Below, piece by piece: positions 1 to 7,190 of a DNA stretch of 23,004 nucleotides. The DNA comes from JAVBTR01 sp031556065 (lineage in GTDB: Bacteria; Bacillota; Clostridia; Christensenellales; Aristaeellaceae), in the NCBI GenBank assembly GCA_031556065.1, contig JAVBTR010000081.1:1-23004 (forward strand), read 5' to 3'. Position 1 is the first letter of the stretch; every line of letters begins with the position of its first letter. The notes under the pieces are model-generated. The model saw only the letters and a program-made list of their open reading frames with translations. It searched no databases and was not told the DNA's origin. The position numbers and the translations under genes are program-made.

Positions 1-1
1 G

Positions 2-70
2 ATGAAGGGATCGAACAGCCGCATATATAACTTCGTTATATATGATGAAGTAGGGAGGAAATCAATGTGA
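2..70 (+). CDS. 3' end of an upstream ORF, 5' truncated by window edge
   Basis: This frame is open from the window edge to a TGA at 68-70 and would encode a tail ending in DEVGRKSM. Its stop overlaps the GTG start of the next gene as GTGA, a common arrangement between co-translated genes. The Shine-Dalgarno site of the next gene (53-60) lies inside it. The piece is too short to recognise. Frame 1 also ends in a stop, at 28-30, so the alternative is that this stretch is mostly leader. Moderate to low confidence. Confidence 0.35.
   Translation: MKGSNSRIYNFVIYDEVGRKSM
22..44. repeat. Perfect 10-bp inverted repeat, 3-nt loop
   Basis: The arms at 22-31 (CATATATAAC) and 35-44 are exact reverse complements around TTC. 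The hairpin is AT-rich and has no T-tract, so it is not a typical terminator. It ends 8 nt before the Shine-Dalgarno site of the gene at 67, where it could act as an operator or an mRNA structure affecting translation. If the upstream ORF is real, the repeat is also coding. Confidence 0.5.
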
Positions 71-1263
71 AGAAACTGCTATGCTTTATCCTGGGATTGT
101 TAATACTGTGCGCCAATTCACTCGCCTTTGCAGAAACAGCCAACAGCTACATCATTAAAGAGGCGAATCCACTGGGTTATCCCCAAAGCACATGGGAAAA
201 CAATGCGATTATTGAATTGAACGATCAGACTCGTATTTTGCAACTCGAAAGCATCCTTAACAATGCAGCACTACTAAACGACACACCCAACGTAGGCAAC
301 TTTGGCATTATAGATTCCTATCATATTCAAGGTAAGGATAGAAATGGAACACTTTATTATGATACGCTTTACTATCGTACCTCTTGGGAAGAGAATGGCC
401 AATTCTACGATCTAGGTGAAGCTGCTGGCCGTTTTATCAAAAACCTCTTTCAAATAGGTACAAAGCGTTATGACCCCATTCCAGAAGATCATGCCGCGTT
501 ATTCAAGGAATATGGCTGGACACTGGATTTCGCCCTCGGAACAAAAAACATCACTTTACCAGATAAGCTCCTTTTTTCTGCCTCAAGCGAAAACCAAACA
601 TACTTTGCATACCGCAACCTGTTTCTTAGGGATTCGGGTTACAATATCGAACCGTTTCTAGGACAAAAAGTTGACGTGTCTCTATACTGGATCCATGAGG
701 GTGTTAACAGGCTCCTTTGGTGCCCAGAGGACGTGTATTTCATCAATGATAAAGACCTCGGTGTGATTATCCAGATGCGTGGTATTGTTCTTTCTTCACA
801 GGGCCAAGTAATCGGTGCTTTCCTTGACGCTGGACGGCATAATGCTACTTTTGCATGCAGCATGAGCGGAAAATCAGATTCTCAGATTCTCGGTCAGGAG
901 ACATTACTTGACTATATCCATACCCACTCAGAAGAACCGTCTTTGAATATCAAGCTAGCAGAGCTTACTCCAGAGGAACTGATCAGAATGTACGCTGAAA
1001 CCTCCAACAATGCGTTGGCTTATGCATGCTATGGTTCTGAAAAGCGCCTTGAACTACTAACGACCAACATGAATGACAATGGCCTTTTCGTTCCATGGGC
1101 AACCACCATTGAGCCACCCAGGCTAATAGTTGGATCAGTTGAAGACCATGAATCATATTACACCATCAATTTGGAAGATGGCAGACAGTTCTATCCAGAG
1201 CTTGTTTATGAAGGAGAAGGCTATGGATGGCGAATCGAAAGTTTCTTCAATACGGGGTATTGA
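67..1263 (+). CDS. Exported protein of unknown function
   Basis: This is a 398-residue protein that I do not recognise. Residues 1-22 form a signal peptide: KK, then a hydrophobic stretch, then a signal-peptidase-I-like site ending AFA before ET. The Cys at 15 sits in LILC, which is not a proper lipobox because position -1 should be G, A or S. No other membrane segment is seen, so the mature protein should be released or loosely attached outside the membrane. The short C-terminal stretch ending in YGWRIESFF is reminiscent of small extracytoplasmic DUF4829-like folds, but that is only an impression. The start is GTG at 67: the ATG at 65 runs into TGA, and GGGAGGAA at 53-60 is well placed. The GTGA overlap with the preceding ORF suggests coupling. 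No T-tract terminator is visible downstream before the toxin-antitoxin promoter. Confidence 0.75.
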   Translation: MKKLLCFILGLLILCANSLAFAETANSYIIKEANPLGYPQSTWENNAIIELNDQTRILQLESILNNAALLNDTPNVGNFGIIDSYHIQGKDRNGTLYYDTLYYRTSWEENGQFYDLGEAAGRFIKNLFQIGTKRYDPIPEDHAALFKEYGWTLDFALGTKNITLPDKLLFSASSENQTYFAYRNLFLRDSGYNIEPFLGQKVDVSLYWIHEGVNRLLWCPEDVYFINDKDLGVIIQMRGIVLSSQGQVIGAFLDAGRHNATFACSMSGKSDSQILGQETLLDYIHTHSEEPSLNIKLAELTPEELIRMYAETSNNALAYACYGSEKRLELLTTNMNDNGLFVPWATTIEPPRLIVGSVEDHESYYTINLEDGRQFYPELVYEGEGYGWRIESFFNTGY

Positions 1264-1336
1264 TATAACCCAAACACAGGCATAAATCACTGACCTTTAC
1301 ACCGCTGTTCGTGGATGCGCCGCACTCTTGTAGCAT

Positions 1337-1349
1337 TCACTTGTAGTGA
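1337..1349. promoter_or_regulatory. Candidate operator of the toxin-antitoxin operon
   Basis: The palindrome TCACT-TGT-AGTGA lies 7 nt upstream of the -35 hexamer. RelB/DinJ antitoxins are ribbon-helix-helix proteins that repress their own promoters at short palindromes, so the position suits autoregulation. The role is inferred. Confidence 0.35.
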
Positions 1350-1356
1350 CATTGTA

Positions 1357-1385
1357 TTGACATTCTTTTTGCTTCATGGTATTCT
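1357..1385 (+). promoter_or_regulatory. Sigma-A-type promoter of the toxin-antitoxin operon
   Basis: A perfect -35 TTGACA (1357-1362) is followed by a 17-nt spacer and a -10 TATTCT (1380-1385). The spacer ends in TGG, giving an extended -10. Transcription would start near 1392, giving a short leader before the Shine-Dalgarno AGGAGG at 1395-1400. Confidence 0.6.
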
Positions 1386-1408
1386 TTCTTTAACAGGAGG
1401 TGCTTTCA

Positions 1409-1729
1409 ATGGAAAAAGCAAACGTAACGAGCGCACCAAAGACCGCAACGTTTCAGATGCGTATCAATCCCGATATCAAACAACGCGCCGAACAAGTTTT
1501 TGCCAATTGCGGTATGACCTTAACTGACGCCATCAATGTTTTTATTCAACAATCCGTAAACGCTGATGGTCTCCCCTTTATCGTGACTCAAAATAGCGCA
1601 GAGGCATTACGCAACCAAGCCATCGCACAGCTTATGAAAGAAATAAAAGCTGGCCGTGATTCCGTTAAATCTGAAAGCGACTGGGTTTCTGAAGAGGAAA
1701 TGCTGGATCAATTGGGTCTTAAGCCATGA
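1409..1729 (+). CDS. relB: Type II antitoxin, RelB/DinJ family
   Basis: This 106-residue protein should bind and neutralise the toxin encoded immediately downstream and repress the operon. Residues about 12-50, with TATFQMRINPDIKQRAE followed by GMTLTDAINVFI, are the ribbon-helix-helix DNA-binding and dimerisation region typical of RelB/DinJ. The acidic C-terminal part (SEEEMLDQLG) is the likely toxin-wrapping segment. I chose ATG 1409 because AGGAGG at 1395-1400 lies 8 nt upstream; the in-frame GTG at 1400 overlaps that site. The stop overlaps the toxin start as ATGA, so translation is probably coupled. The symbol is by family, not by proven orthology; dinJ would fit equally well. Confidence 0.88.
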   Translation: MEKANVTSAPKTATFQMRINPDIKQRAEQVFANCGMTLTDAINVFIQQSVNADGLPFIVTQNSAEALRNQAIAQLMKEIKAGRDSVKSESDWVSEEEMLDQLGLKP

Positions 1730-2055
1730 AGCTAAGATATACACCCGCCGCTATATGTGACCTTCAAGAAATCAAAGGTTATATCCGCGATACTCTGCAA
1801 AATCCCGGTGCCGCAACAAACACGGTGGCTCGTATTGCCCGAGATGTAGCCATCCTAAAAGAGCAGCCACATCTGGGGCCTGAACTGCGTAAGAAGCTTA
1901 ATAGGGAAATTGATAGCCATTATTTAATCACAGGAAAGTACATTGTCATTTACGATATTGATGATGTCATTTCTGTTTTGCGCGTTTTAGACACTCGTAC
2001 AAACTACTTAAAGGCCCTTTTCGGAGACGAATCACTTCTTCGTTCCAGGCGATAA
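1726..2055 (+). CDS. relE: Type II toxin, RelE/ParE superfamily
   Basis: This 109-residue small basic protein has the usual RelE/ParE length and layout. An N-terminal beta strand leads into helices (DLQEIKGYI), then a PHLGPELR turn, then the final strands YIVIYDIDDVISVLRVLDTR. RelE members cleave mRNA on the ribosome and ParE members poison gyrase; the sequence alone does not settle which applies. The ATGA overlap with the antitoxin gene supports a toxin-antitoxin pair. The ORF ends 5 bp from the convergent stop of the HNH gene. The pair may have travelled with the prophage or may guard it; either is inference. Confidence 0.85.
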   Translation: MKLRYTPAAICDLQEIKGYIRDTLQNPGAATNTVARIARDVAILKEQPHLGPELRKKLNREIDSHYLITGKYIVIYDIDDVISVLRVLDTRTNYLKALFGDESLLRSRR

Positions 2056-2060
2056 TTACA

Positions 2061-2387
2061 TCACAACCCGCTCCCTGTTTTACGATCATGGCAGCTCTTG
2101 CAAAGGGGCTGCCAGTTTGATTCATCCCAGAAAAGACGCTGATCTCCACGATGGGGGATGATATGGTCCACCACTGTTGCCGGTACTAATGTGTGTTGTG
2201 CCAAGCAATATGCACATAGCGGATTCTTTCTTAAATACTTGCTACGTGCGACCTGCCACTTAGAATCATAGCCTCGCTTTGCAGCAGATTCCCTTCTATA
2301 TAAAGAGCGATGGCTTTCACAGTATATATCGTCAGATAACTTTGGACAGCCGGGATGGCGGCATGGCCGCTTTGGTTTTCTGGGCAT
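2061..2387 (-). CDS. Phage HNH endonuclease
   Basis: This 108-residue HNH nuclease is of the kind linked to phage terminases, where such proteins help process or cut DNA during packaging. The HNH triad is H75 (VVDHI), N91 (ESNWQPLC) and H100 (CKSCH). C58/C61 (CAYC) and C96/C99 (CKSC) should bind the structural zinc. A further N-terminal group, C9, C14, C23 and H26, could form a second zinc site. I start at ATG 2387, two bases past the TerL stop codon at 2392-2394; the longer ORF beginning at 2423 would overlap TerL by about 30 bp. No strong Shine-Dalgarno is seen, so coupled translation from TerL is likely. In related phages this gene is commonly upstream of terS; here it follows terL and no portal gene comes after it. 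Confidence 0.85.
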   Translation of the reverse strand: MPRKPKRPCRHPGCPKLSDDIYCESHRSLYRRESAAKRGYDSKWQVARSKYLRKNPLCAYCLAQHTLVPATVVDHIIPHRGDQRLFWDESNWQPLCKSCHDRKTGSGL

Positions 2388-2391
2388 ATGC

Positions 2392-3990
2392 CTAAATAAA
2401 TAAGAGGCCGCGGTCTGTATCATAGACGCTGCCTCCCGATGTCAGATTTTTCATTGCCCGATCCAAAGCCATCACCAACGCCACTGCTCCGTCCACCTTC
2501 TCCGTGGATTTTTGCTTATCGATCTTTAAGTTCCCTGCTGGATCGGTCTTCACAAAAGCATTATCCAGATTCCAGCGAAGAACTGGGTGTCCGCCATGAG
2601 CCAGCTTCTTTTCCAACACGATGCGCATCAGTTCCTTGGTGGGAGGACTCATATCCCGGAACCCCTGTCCAAAGGGAATCATGGTAAAGCCATCGTCTTC
2701 AAGGGTTTGCACCATCATCGTACTATTCCAGCGATCATAAGCGATTTCACGGATGTTATAGACTTCCCCCAAGCGTACAATAAACTGCTCTATAAAGCCA
2801 TAATGAACAACATTCCCTTCTGTGGTCTGAATATAGCCTTGCTTTTCCCACACATCGTACATTACATGATCCCGGCGTACCCGCAACGGCAGGTTATCCT
2901 CCGGGAGCCAAAAGAATGGCAGTACATAATAAGGTTCATCATCTTCTAACGGTGGAAATACCAATACCAAAGTGGTCAAGTCGCTGGTGCTGGATAAATC
3001 CAACCCGGCATAGCAAGCACGGCCTTGGAGCGCAACGGAGTCAACAACACCGCCGTTTTCATCCCAGCGATCCATGGGCATCCAACGGATCGAGGTATTG
3101 GTCCACTGGCATAGGTGAAATTGCCGAAACTGGATTTCCTCCGCCGGATTCTCCTTTGCGCTCTCGCAGGCAGTCTGATAATATCCTATATCCACCGTTT
3201 GCCCAAGAGACGGATTTGCATTTTTCCACACATGTGGGTCTGTCCAATCCGCATTGTCAGGCGCGCTATAAACCACAGGGTAGAACGTTGAGTCCTTTTT
3301 GCGGCCTTCCAGTAAATCCTTTGCCTTTGCGTGAACTTCATAGCAAATGCTATTTCGATCTGAACCAGCTGTTGTGATAACAAAATTGAGGGGCTGCTTG
3401 CGCGCGGCGCCTGAACCCTTGGTCATTACATCATACAGCTTCCTGTTCGGCTGCCCCAGCAATTCATCAAAAATGCAGGCGTGAACATTGTATCCATATT
3501 TCGATGCTACTTCACTGGACAACGCTTGATAAATGCTCCGTGTCGGCAAGTATACAATACGTTTCTGAGACTCCACAATCTTTGTGCGTTTGACCAACGC
3601 CGGGCACTGCATGATCATGTCTTTAGCTACATCAAATACAATTCCCGCCTGTTGACGGTCATTTGCGCAACCGTATATTTCCGCTCCTTCTTCTCCGTCC
3701 GCACACAGCATGTATAGCGCAACGGCGGCAGCCAGTTCAGATTTCCCTGCTTTTTTGCAAATCTCCACAAAAGCTGTGTTGAACTGGCGATAGCCATTTT
3801 CCTTAACCGTACCGTATAGATCACGGATGATCTTTTCTTGCCACGGAAACAAAAGAAACGGTTTTCCCGCCCAGACGCCCTTGGTATGCTTTAAGCTTTG
3901 AATGAATGCAACCGCATGATCCGCTCGTGATGCATCGTAATGGGATGTGGGCAGCATAAAGCGTGTCGGCTGATATACAGCGTTATCCAT
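2392..3990 (-). CDS. terL: Phage terminase large subunit
   Basis: This 532-residue protein is the motor ATPase and nuclease that packages DNA into the prohead. The ATPase domain has a Walker A CKKAGKS at about 78-84 (a variant without the leading Gly, as is usual in terminases), a Walker B ACIFDE at 171-176 and a coupling motif TTAGS at 206-210. The RNase H-like nuclease domain has the acidic residues D331 (GLDLSSTSD), D419 (AYDRWN) and D500 (KVDGAVAL). Length and motif spacing are those of a complete TerL with no frameshift. The start may be ATG 3990 or the in-frame GTG 3996; a GC-rich purine stretch at 3999-4008 spaces better to 3990. It follows TerS in the same direction, the normal order. 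Without capsid genes it can have no packaging role here. Confidence 0.92.
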   Translation of the reverse strand: MDNAVYQPTRFMLPTSHYDASRADHAVAFIQSLKHTKGVWAGKPFLLFPWQEKIIRDLYGTVKENGYRQFNTAFVEICKKAGKSELAAAVALYMLCADGEEGAEIYGCANDRQQAGIVFDVAKDMIMQCPALVKRTKIVESQKRIVYLPTRSIYQALSSEVASKYGYNVHACIFDELLGQPNRKLYDVMTKGSGAARKQPLNFVITTAGSDRNSICYEVHAKAKDLLEGRKKDSTFYPVVYSAPDNADWTDPHVWKNANPSLGQTVDIGYYQTACESAKENPAEEIQFRQFHLCQWTNTSIRWMPMDRWDENGGVVDSVALQGRACYAGLDLSSTSDLTTLVLVFPPLEDDEPYYVLPFFWLPEDNLPLRVRRDHVMYDVWEKQGYIQTTEGNVVHYGFIEQFIVRLGEVYNIREIAYDRWNSTMMVQTLEDDGFTMIPFGQGFRDMSPPTKELMRIVLEKKLAHGGHPVLRWNLDNAFVKTDPAGNLKIDKQKSTEKVDGAVALVMALDRAMKNLTSGGSVYDTDRGLLFI

Positions 3991-4081
3991 ATGCACACCC
4001 GCTTCCCGGCGGGGAATTCAGCTTCCCCAAATGGCAGCTATAATATTTCCCGTCATCTGATAAAACGTATTGATCCACCAT
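3983..4081 (-). CDS. Small phage ORF between terS and terL
   Basis: A 32-residue ORF starts with ATG 4081, four bases after the TerS stop codon (4086-4088), behind a good GGAGG at 4089-4093. It ends at 3983, overlapping the TerL start. It encodes MVDQYVLSDDGKYYSCHL and then a short Gly/Pro tail. Its spacing, Shine-Dalgarno and stop/start overlap suggest that it is translated, perhaps mainly to couple TerL translation to TerS. No function is recognised. Confidence 0.4.
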   Translation of the reverse strand: MVDQYVLSDDGKYYSCHLGKLNSPPGSGCAYG

Positions 4082-4085
4082 CTTC

Positions 4086-4583
4086 CTATCCTCCCGCTTT
4101 CCATCTGGTATTGAGAAGCTGCTCCATAGGATCGTCCGAAACAAAAGCAGCCTCAGCGTTGGTTGCAATGATCCGGGAACGGCTGGCGGGGGTTAAGCCA
4201 AACTCCGTACAAAAGGACTGCATGATCTTGAGGTTCTGCTGGGCAATGGACACCTGGGGCACCTGCTGCACATAGCCGGAAGGGGTTTTAAAAATACTCC
4301 CGTGTTGGGTAATAAACTCTTCGGCTTCCTTCCACCGGGCATAGGCTTGGCAGTATCCGGCAAAAGAGGAGAGGTCAGCCATGGTCAGAACGCCCATTAC
4401 CTCAAGGGCAGAGGAAAGCCGCTTCCATTCCTTTTTCGCTTCTGGCAACAGCCACGTTGGGCATCTCAACTCCGTTTTAGGCGGAATGGGCTCTTTTTCG
4501 TTTAATGGGCGGCGGCCTTTGCCGCGATCCCCTTCCAGCAGCTTCAGCGCTGTGGGCTTGGGTTTTCTGCCTCGTGTAGCCAT
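4086..4583 (-). CDS. terS: Phage terminase small subunit, P27 family
   Basis: This 165-residue protein should recognise the phage DNA and load the large subunit. The N-terminus GRKPKPTALKLLEGDRGK is the hallmark opening of P27-like small terminases, followed by PP..L..EAKKEWKRL and a helical core. The length is normal and the ORF intact. Start ATG 4583 is preceded by AAAGGAGGAG. The gene is separated from the upstream phage fragment by a hairpin terminator (4615-4647). Confidence 0.9.
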   Translation of the reverse strand: MATRGRKPKPTALKLLEGDRGKGRRPLNEKEPIPPKTELRCPTWLLPEAKKEWKRLSSALEVMGVLTMADLSSFAGYCQAYARWKEAEEFITQHGSIFKTPSGYVQQVPQVSIAQQNLKIMQSFCTEFGLTPASRSRIIATNAEAAFVSDDPMEQLLNTRWKAGG

Positions 4584-4614
4584 GGGACTCTCCTCCTTTC
4601 TTAAAAATGGGCAT

Positions 4615-4647
4615 GATAAAAGCCACTACAGTTTTTCATGCAGTGGC
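4615..4647 (-). terminator. Hairpin terminator after the chimeric ORF
   Basis: The arms at 4622-4630 and 4639-4647 pair over 9 positions with one mismatch around an 8-nt loop. Reading the minus strand, a short T-rich run (CTTTTATC) follows. It lies 20 bp beyond the stop at 4667 and just before terS, so it probably ends the upstream transcript. Confidence 0.5.
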
Positions 4648-4666
4648 ATATAGGTAGCTTTAAGTG

Positions 4667-5101
4667 TTATTGTTCATCAGCCTCTTGTGCTGTTTCCGAT
4701 TTGCCACTTTTAAATGCGCTGTTTCCAGGAACACCTTTTAAAAGGAGATTCCTGGATTTCTGGTAATCTGCCCCGATAAAGCCAAGGCGTAAAAGGAAGC
4801 AGCGCAGCGCGTATTTCGGGTTGTCCGTTTCTTTTTCAGAAAAAGTGACTCGCTTTTGCTTTTTTGCCAACTTAATAATGGCCGCAAGCAATTGTACACT
4901 TGCCACAATAAGCTCCGATGGGGCAGAAAGTGGCAACCACGCAAATTTCAGCGTTTCCTCAGTCTCCTCCATTGGAAGCCCATCAGATTCTAAGGCGAGT
5001 TTCAAAAGGGAGCCCTTCCCCTCGATGATTTTCCGTACATTGTTGATCGCATTTGCGCTCATGCCATCCTTGGGGAACTCTAGTACAATGCCTTCCGAGG
5101 T
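4667..5101 (-). pseudogene. Phage/ICE 'virulence protein' C-terminal fragment
   Basis: About 140 residues show the pattern of a protein often annotated 'virulence protein' in clostridial prophages and conjugative elements. An amphipathic opening around LEFPKDGM leads to KIIEGKGSLLKLAL, then LPMEETEETLKFAWLPL, AKKQKRVTFSEKETDN, ALRCFLLRLGFIGADY and a final GNSAFKSG. The family's function is unknown to me despite the name. Its N-terminal part is missing, replaced by GH43 codons. Internal ATGs (for example at GMSANAIN, residue 100 of the chimera) could still start a shorter product. The assignment comes from remembered family patterns, not a search. Confidence 0.6.
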
Positions 5102-5359
5102 GGAGCGGGAAAGGCAGGCATGGTAGCGAATTGTTGGTGCCCAAATGCCGCCTGAATCAGAAGCATTTTCTAGGTCAATGGGATTATGCCAACTGATGCA
5201 ATTGCCGATCTGTGCCCAATTAACTAAATCCGTGCTGTGAAAAAGCGGAATTCCTGGGAAGTACTCAAAGGAACTGGTCACCAGATAATAGTCTTCACCC
5301 ACCCGCTCAATGCTTGGATCGGGATGAAACCCCGGTAAAATAGGATTATGATAAATCAT
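4667..5359 (-). CDS. Chimeric ORF: GH43 beta-xylosidase/arabinofuranosidase N-terminus fused to a phage protein fragment
   Basis: The 230-residue ORF has two unrelated parts. Residues 1-80 are the start of a GH43 five-bladed propeller: NPILPGFHPDPS contains the expected catalytic base D14, then DYYLVTSSFEYFPGIP, HSTDLVNW and DSGGIWAPTIRYH. Typical members run past 500 residues, and the pKa-modulating Asp and the general acid Glu lie in the missing part, so the product should be inactive. Residues from about 89 match the C-terminal half of a phage/ICE 'virulence protein'. The start ATG 5359 overlaps the preceding hydrolase gene by 14 bp and has an AGGAG upstream, so GH43 was the last gene of the sugar operon before being broken. 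The in-frame join is likely fortuitous; an assembly chimera cannot be excluded from sequence alone. Confidence 0.8.
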   Translation of the reverse strand: MIYHNPILPGFHPDPSIERVGEDYYLVTSSFEYFPGIPLFHSTDLVNWAQIGNCISWHNPIDLENASDSGGIWAPTIRYHACLSRSTSEGIVLEFPKDGMSANAINNVRKIIEGKGSLLKLALESDGLPMEETEETLKFAWLPLSAPSELIVASVQLLAAIIKLAKKQKRVTFSEKETDNPKYALRCFLLRLGFIGADYQKSRNLLLKGVPGNSAFKSGKSETAQEADEQ

Positions 5360-7172
5360 TGCGGATCGCTCCTGTGGCGTTCACCTTTTTTAGTGCATAG
5401 CCAGTTGCTATTATTACATGGTCTTCATTCACAACAAACTCACCATTGGCAGTGCTAAGCAAGATCATCTCATTGTTCTTATAATAAACGGCAATGCCAA
5501 TACCATGCTCCTCGCTTTTGTATCGTACTCGATTCGGCCCTACATTTTTCACTATATCGGCTTTTAGCAAGCCTAATTCATTAAAGAACACAAGAGAGTC
5601 GCCACCTGCTCCATCTGGTTGTTTTGTTGCTAGTTCGAAAGCGATTTGATTGAGCATCTCATTGGTTTGTCTGACAATTTGCACGTATTCGCCATTGGGA
5701 ATCATTGTATTCTTTTCTGTATTTACATATAGTCCGAAGGTATCTGTACTGCACATATCATAAACATTATAGAAACTGCCACCTGCAAGCGCAGCTAAAA
5801 TCAGTTCCGCAGTATTCTCATACGATCCACCATTCTCCATAACCATTGGGAAGTTCTCACCCTGTGCGTAATAGCTATCATGGCCAAATGCAAAGATCTC
5901 TTTTATATCCTGCGAATAAGGATCGAACCCAATAAAATCCAGTTCTGATTTTTCTTTGCGCTTCATTTCCTCATTATAACAAACCCCTTCAGCGTCTACG
6001 CCTCGATAATTATTAACCCGCGTCCAAACAGGGTAAGCCGATCTCTTAACCCCTCTTGCAAGGTTATTGCAATACTCCCACATGGTTTGATCTCTAAATG
6101 TCTGCTCCGACAAATCACCTCTGCGACGAAGGCATGTTTCACAAAAGCAATGGGGAGCGATGCGTTCCATATGAAAAGCGCCAACAGCTGGCTCGTTCGC
6201 CACTTGGCAACCAATCACAGTTGCGGGATCAGAAAGTGATGTGCTATACTCAGCAATATGATCAAAAAGTGCTCGAACAACGTTTCTTTCAACATCCCTT
6301 AAGCCTTCATCATTTTTGCACATTAGGAAGCGATAGACCCCTGGAATACCATCAAAAGGTTTGTCTTTTTTTTCAAAGAACAGTGTCCCATCTATCTTTA
6401 TCGATTTCTGATAATTTCTAAGCACATAATACGGGATTCGCCAATCAATGCTGACACTTACCGTATCTGTACCAAACCAGAGAATCTCCAGTTTGATTCC
6501 CGCCTCATCTGCCCAACACAGTAGATTATCAACATACGTCCAATCAAAAGCATTATCTCTTGAAAGGATAAGCTGTGGTGGGTATTGAGATCCTATGCCA
6601 CTTAATTCGGCAATGCCAGATTCATCGCTCTCCACGTTGAGGATGAATTCAGATTTCAATTCCTCCATACAGTGCTCATTTAAGTATTCAGTCACATCAA
6701 AATCGTAGTATCCAGGTTTGTCAAATGTGTCGTAATCAGCTAAGCCCGCCGTCTTACATTGTATGCTACCATCTTTTATCCCATACAGTTTAGCTACATT
6801 TATCCCTTCGACACGATTGAAAAACAGCCGTATTTTAGCCGCCGTACAGCTCTTATCCTTATAATTCGTAAAATCAAAGTTTAGTCTATTAGGGACTGTT
6901 CTTATGCCATCATCGTCATTAGCAGCCATATATTTTAAGTCCGGCTGTATATCCATCCAACGGACTTGACTGTTTACAACCGTGAAGCCATCCCGCTTTG
7001 CGACACGGAACATCTCTCGCAACTCTTTTTCAGTGTAACCATACATATCAATCACTTTATCTGCACGAATCTGTATGCCATTGAAGAAAAAAGGCTTTCC
7101 ATCCACCATTAAGACTTTTCTTTCGTAAGCAGTCTTGCTTGTGTCCACCCATGATACCGCTTTACATCTCAT
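5346..7172 (-). CDS. Clan GH-A glycoside hydrolase with an inserted CBM96/DNRLRE-like domain
   Basis: This 608-residue cytoplasmic enzyme (no signal peptide) probably removes sugars from imported plant-glycan fragments. The barrel shows the GH-A pair: the acid/base candidate is E327 in QVANEP and the nucleophile candidate is E446 in VMENGG. Between the second barrel strand region (residue about 80) and residue about 205 lies a stretch that reads like a CBM96/DNRLRE beta-sandwich: CTAAKIRLFFNRVEGINVAKLYG, then YDFDVTEYL, SEFILNV and QYPPQLIL. The barrel then resumes (WTYVDNLLCWADEAGIKLEIL). A beta-rich C-terminal part follows from about 520. The fold resembles GH42/GH35-type galactosidases, but the substrate cannot be named. 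Start ATG 7172 has AGGGGAAG upstream. It lies 18 bp after the permease gene and overlaps GH43. Confidence 0.72.
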   Translation of the reverse strand: MRCKAVSWVDTSKTAYERKVLMVDGKPFFFNGIQIRADKVIDMYGYTEKELREMFRVAKRDGFTVVNSQVRWMDIQPDLKYMAANDDDGIRTVPNRLNFDFTNYKDKSCTAAKIRLFFNRVEGINVAKLYGIKDGSIQCKTAGLADYDTFDKPGYYDFDVTEYLNEHCMEELKSEFILNVESDESGIAELSGIGSQYPPQLILSRDNAFDWTYVDNLLCWADEAGIKLEILWFGTDTVSVSIDWRIPYYVLRNYQKSIKIDGTLFFEKKDKPFDGIPGVYRFLMCKNDEGLRDVERNVVRALFDHIAEYSTSLSDPATVIGCQVANEPAVGAFHMERIAPHCFCETCLRRRGDLSEQTFRDQTMWEYCNNLARGVKRSAYPVWTRVNNYRGVDAEGVCYNEEMKRKEKSELDFIGFDPYSQDIKEIFAFGHDSYYAQGENFPMVMENGGSYENTAELILAALAGGSFYNVYDMCSTDTFGLYVNTEKNTMIPNGEYVQIVRQTNEMLNQIAFELATKQPDGAGGDSLVFFNELGLLKADIVKNVGPNRVRYKSEEHGIGIAVYYKNNEMILLSTANGEFVVNEDHVIIATGYALKKVNATGAIRNDLS

Positions 7173-7190
7173 ATTGCTTCCCCTTTTTTG

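Larger units (their letters stand above)
2061..5119 (-). mobile_element. Prophage remnant: packaging module plus neighbouring fragment
   Basis: The segment holds TerS, a tiny ORF, TerL and an HNH nuclease, all on the minus strand, preceded by the C-terminal part of a phage/ICE-type 'virulence protein'. Portal, protease, capsid, tail, lysis and integrase genes are missing within the window. The right boundary lies within codon-level distance of 5119, where GH43 homology stops. The left boundary is uncertain: it may be at the convergent toxin-antitoxin pair or beyond the window. No direct repeats resembling att sites were found at the boundary, consistent with decay by deletion. Confidence 0.7.

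Noticed and set aside
27..51. Similarity to a loxP-like site: ATAACTTCGT and an imperfect inverted ACTTCGT/ATGAAGT pair around exactly 8 bp
   Set aside because: Only 7-bp arms with one mismatch, no recombinase gene in the window, and the stronger structure there is the overlapping 22-44 palindrome. Probably chance in AT-rich DNA.
2916..3377. Plus-strand ORF of 153 codons
   Set aside because: Antisense to the TerL gene, low-complexity Trp/Arg/Ser-rich translation and no ribosome-binding site; a shadow.
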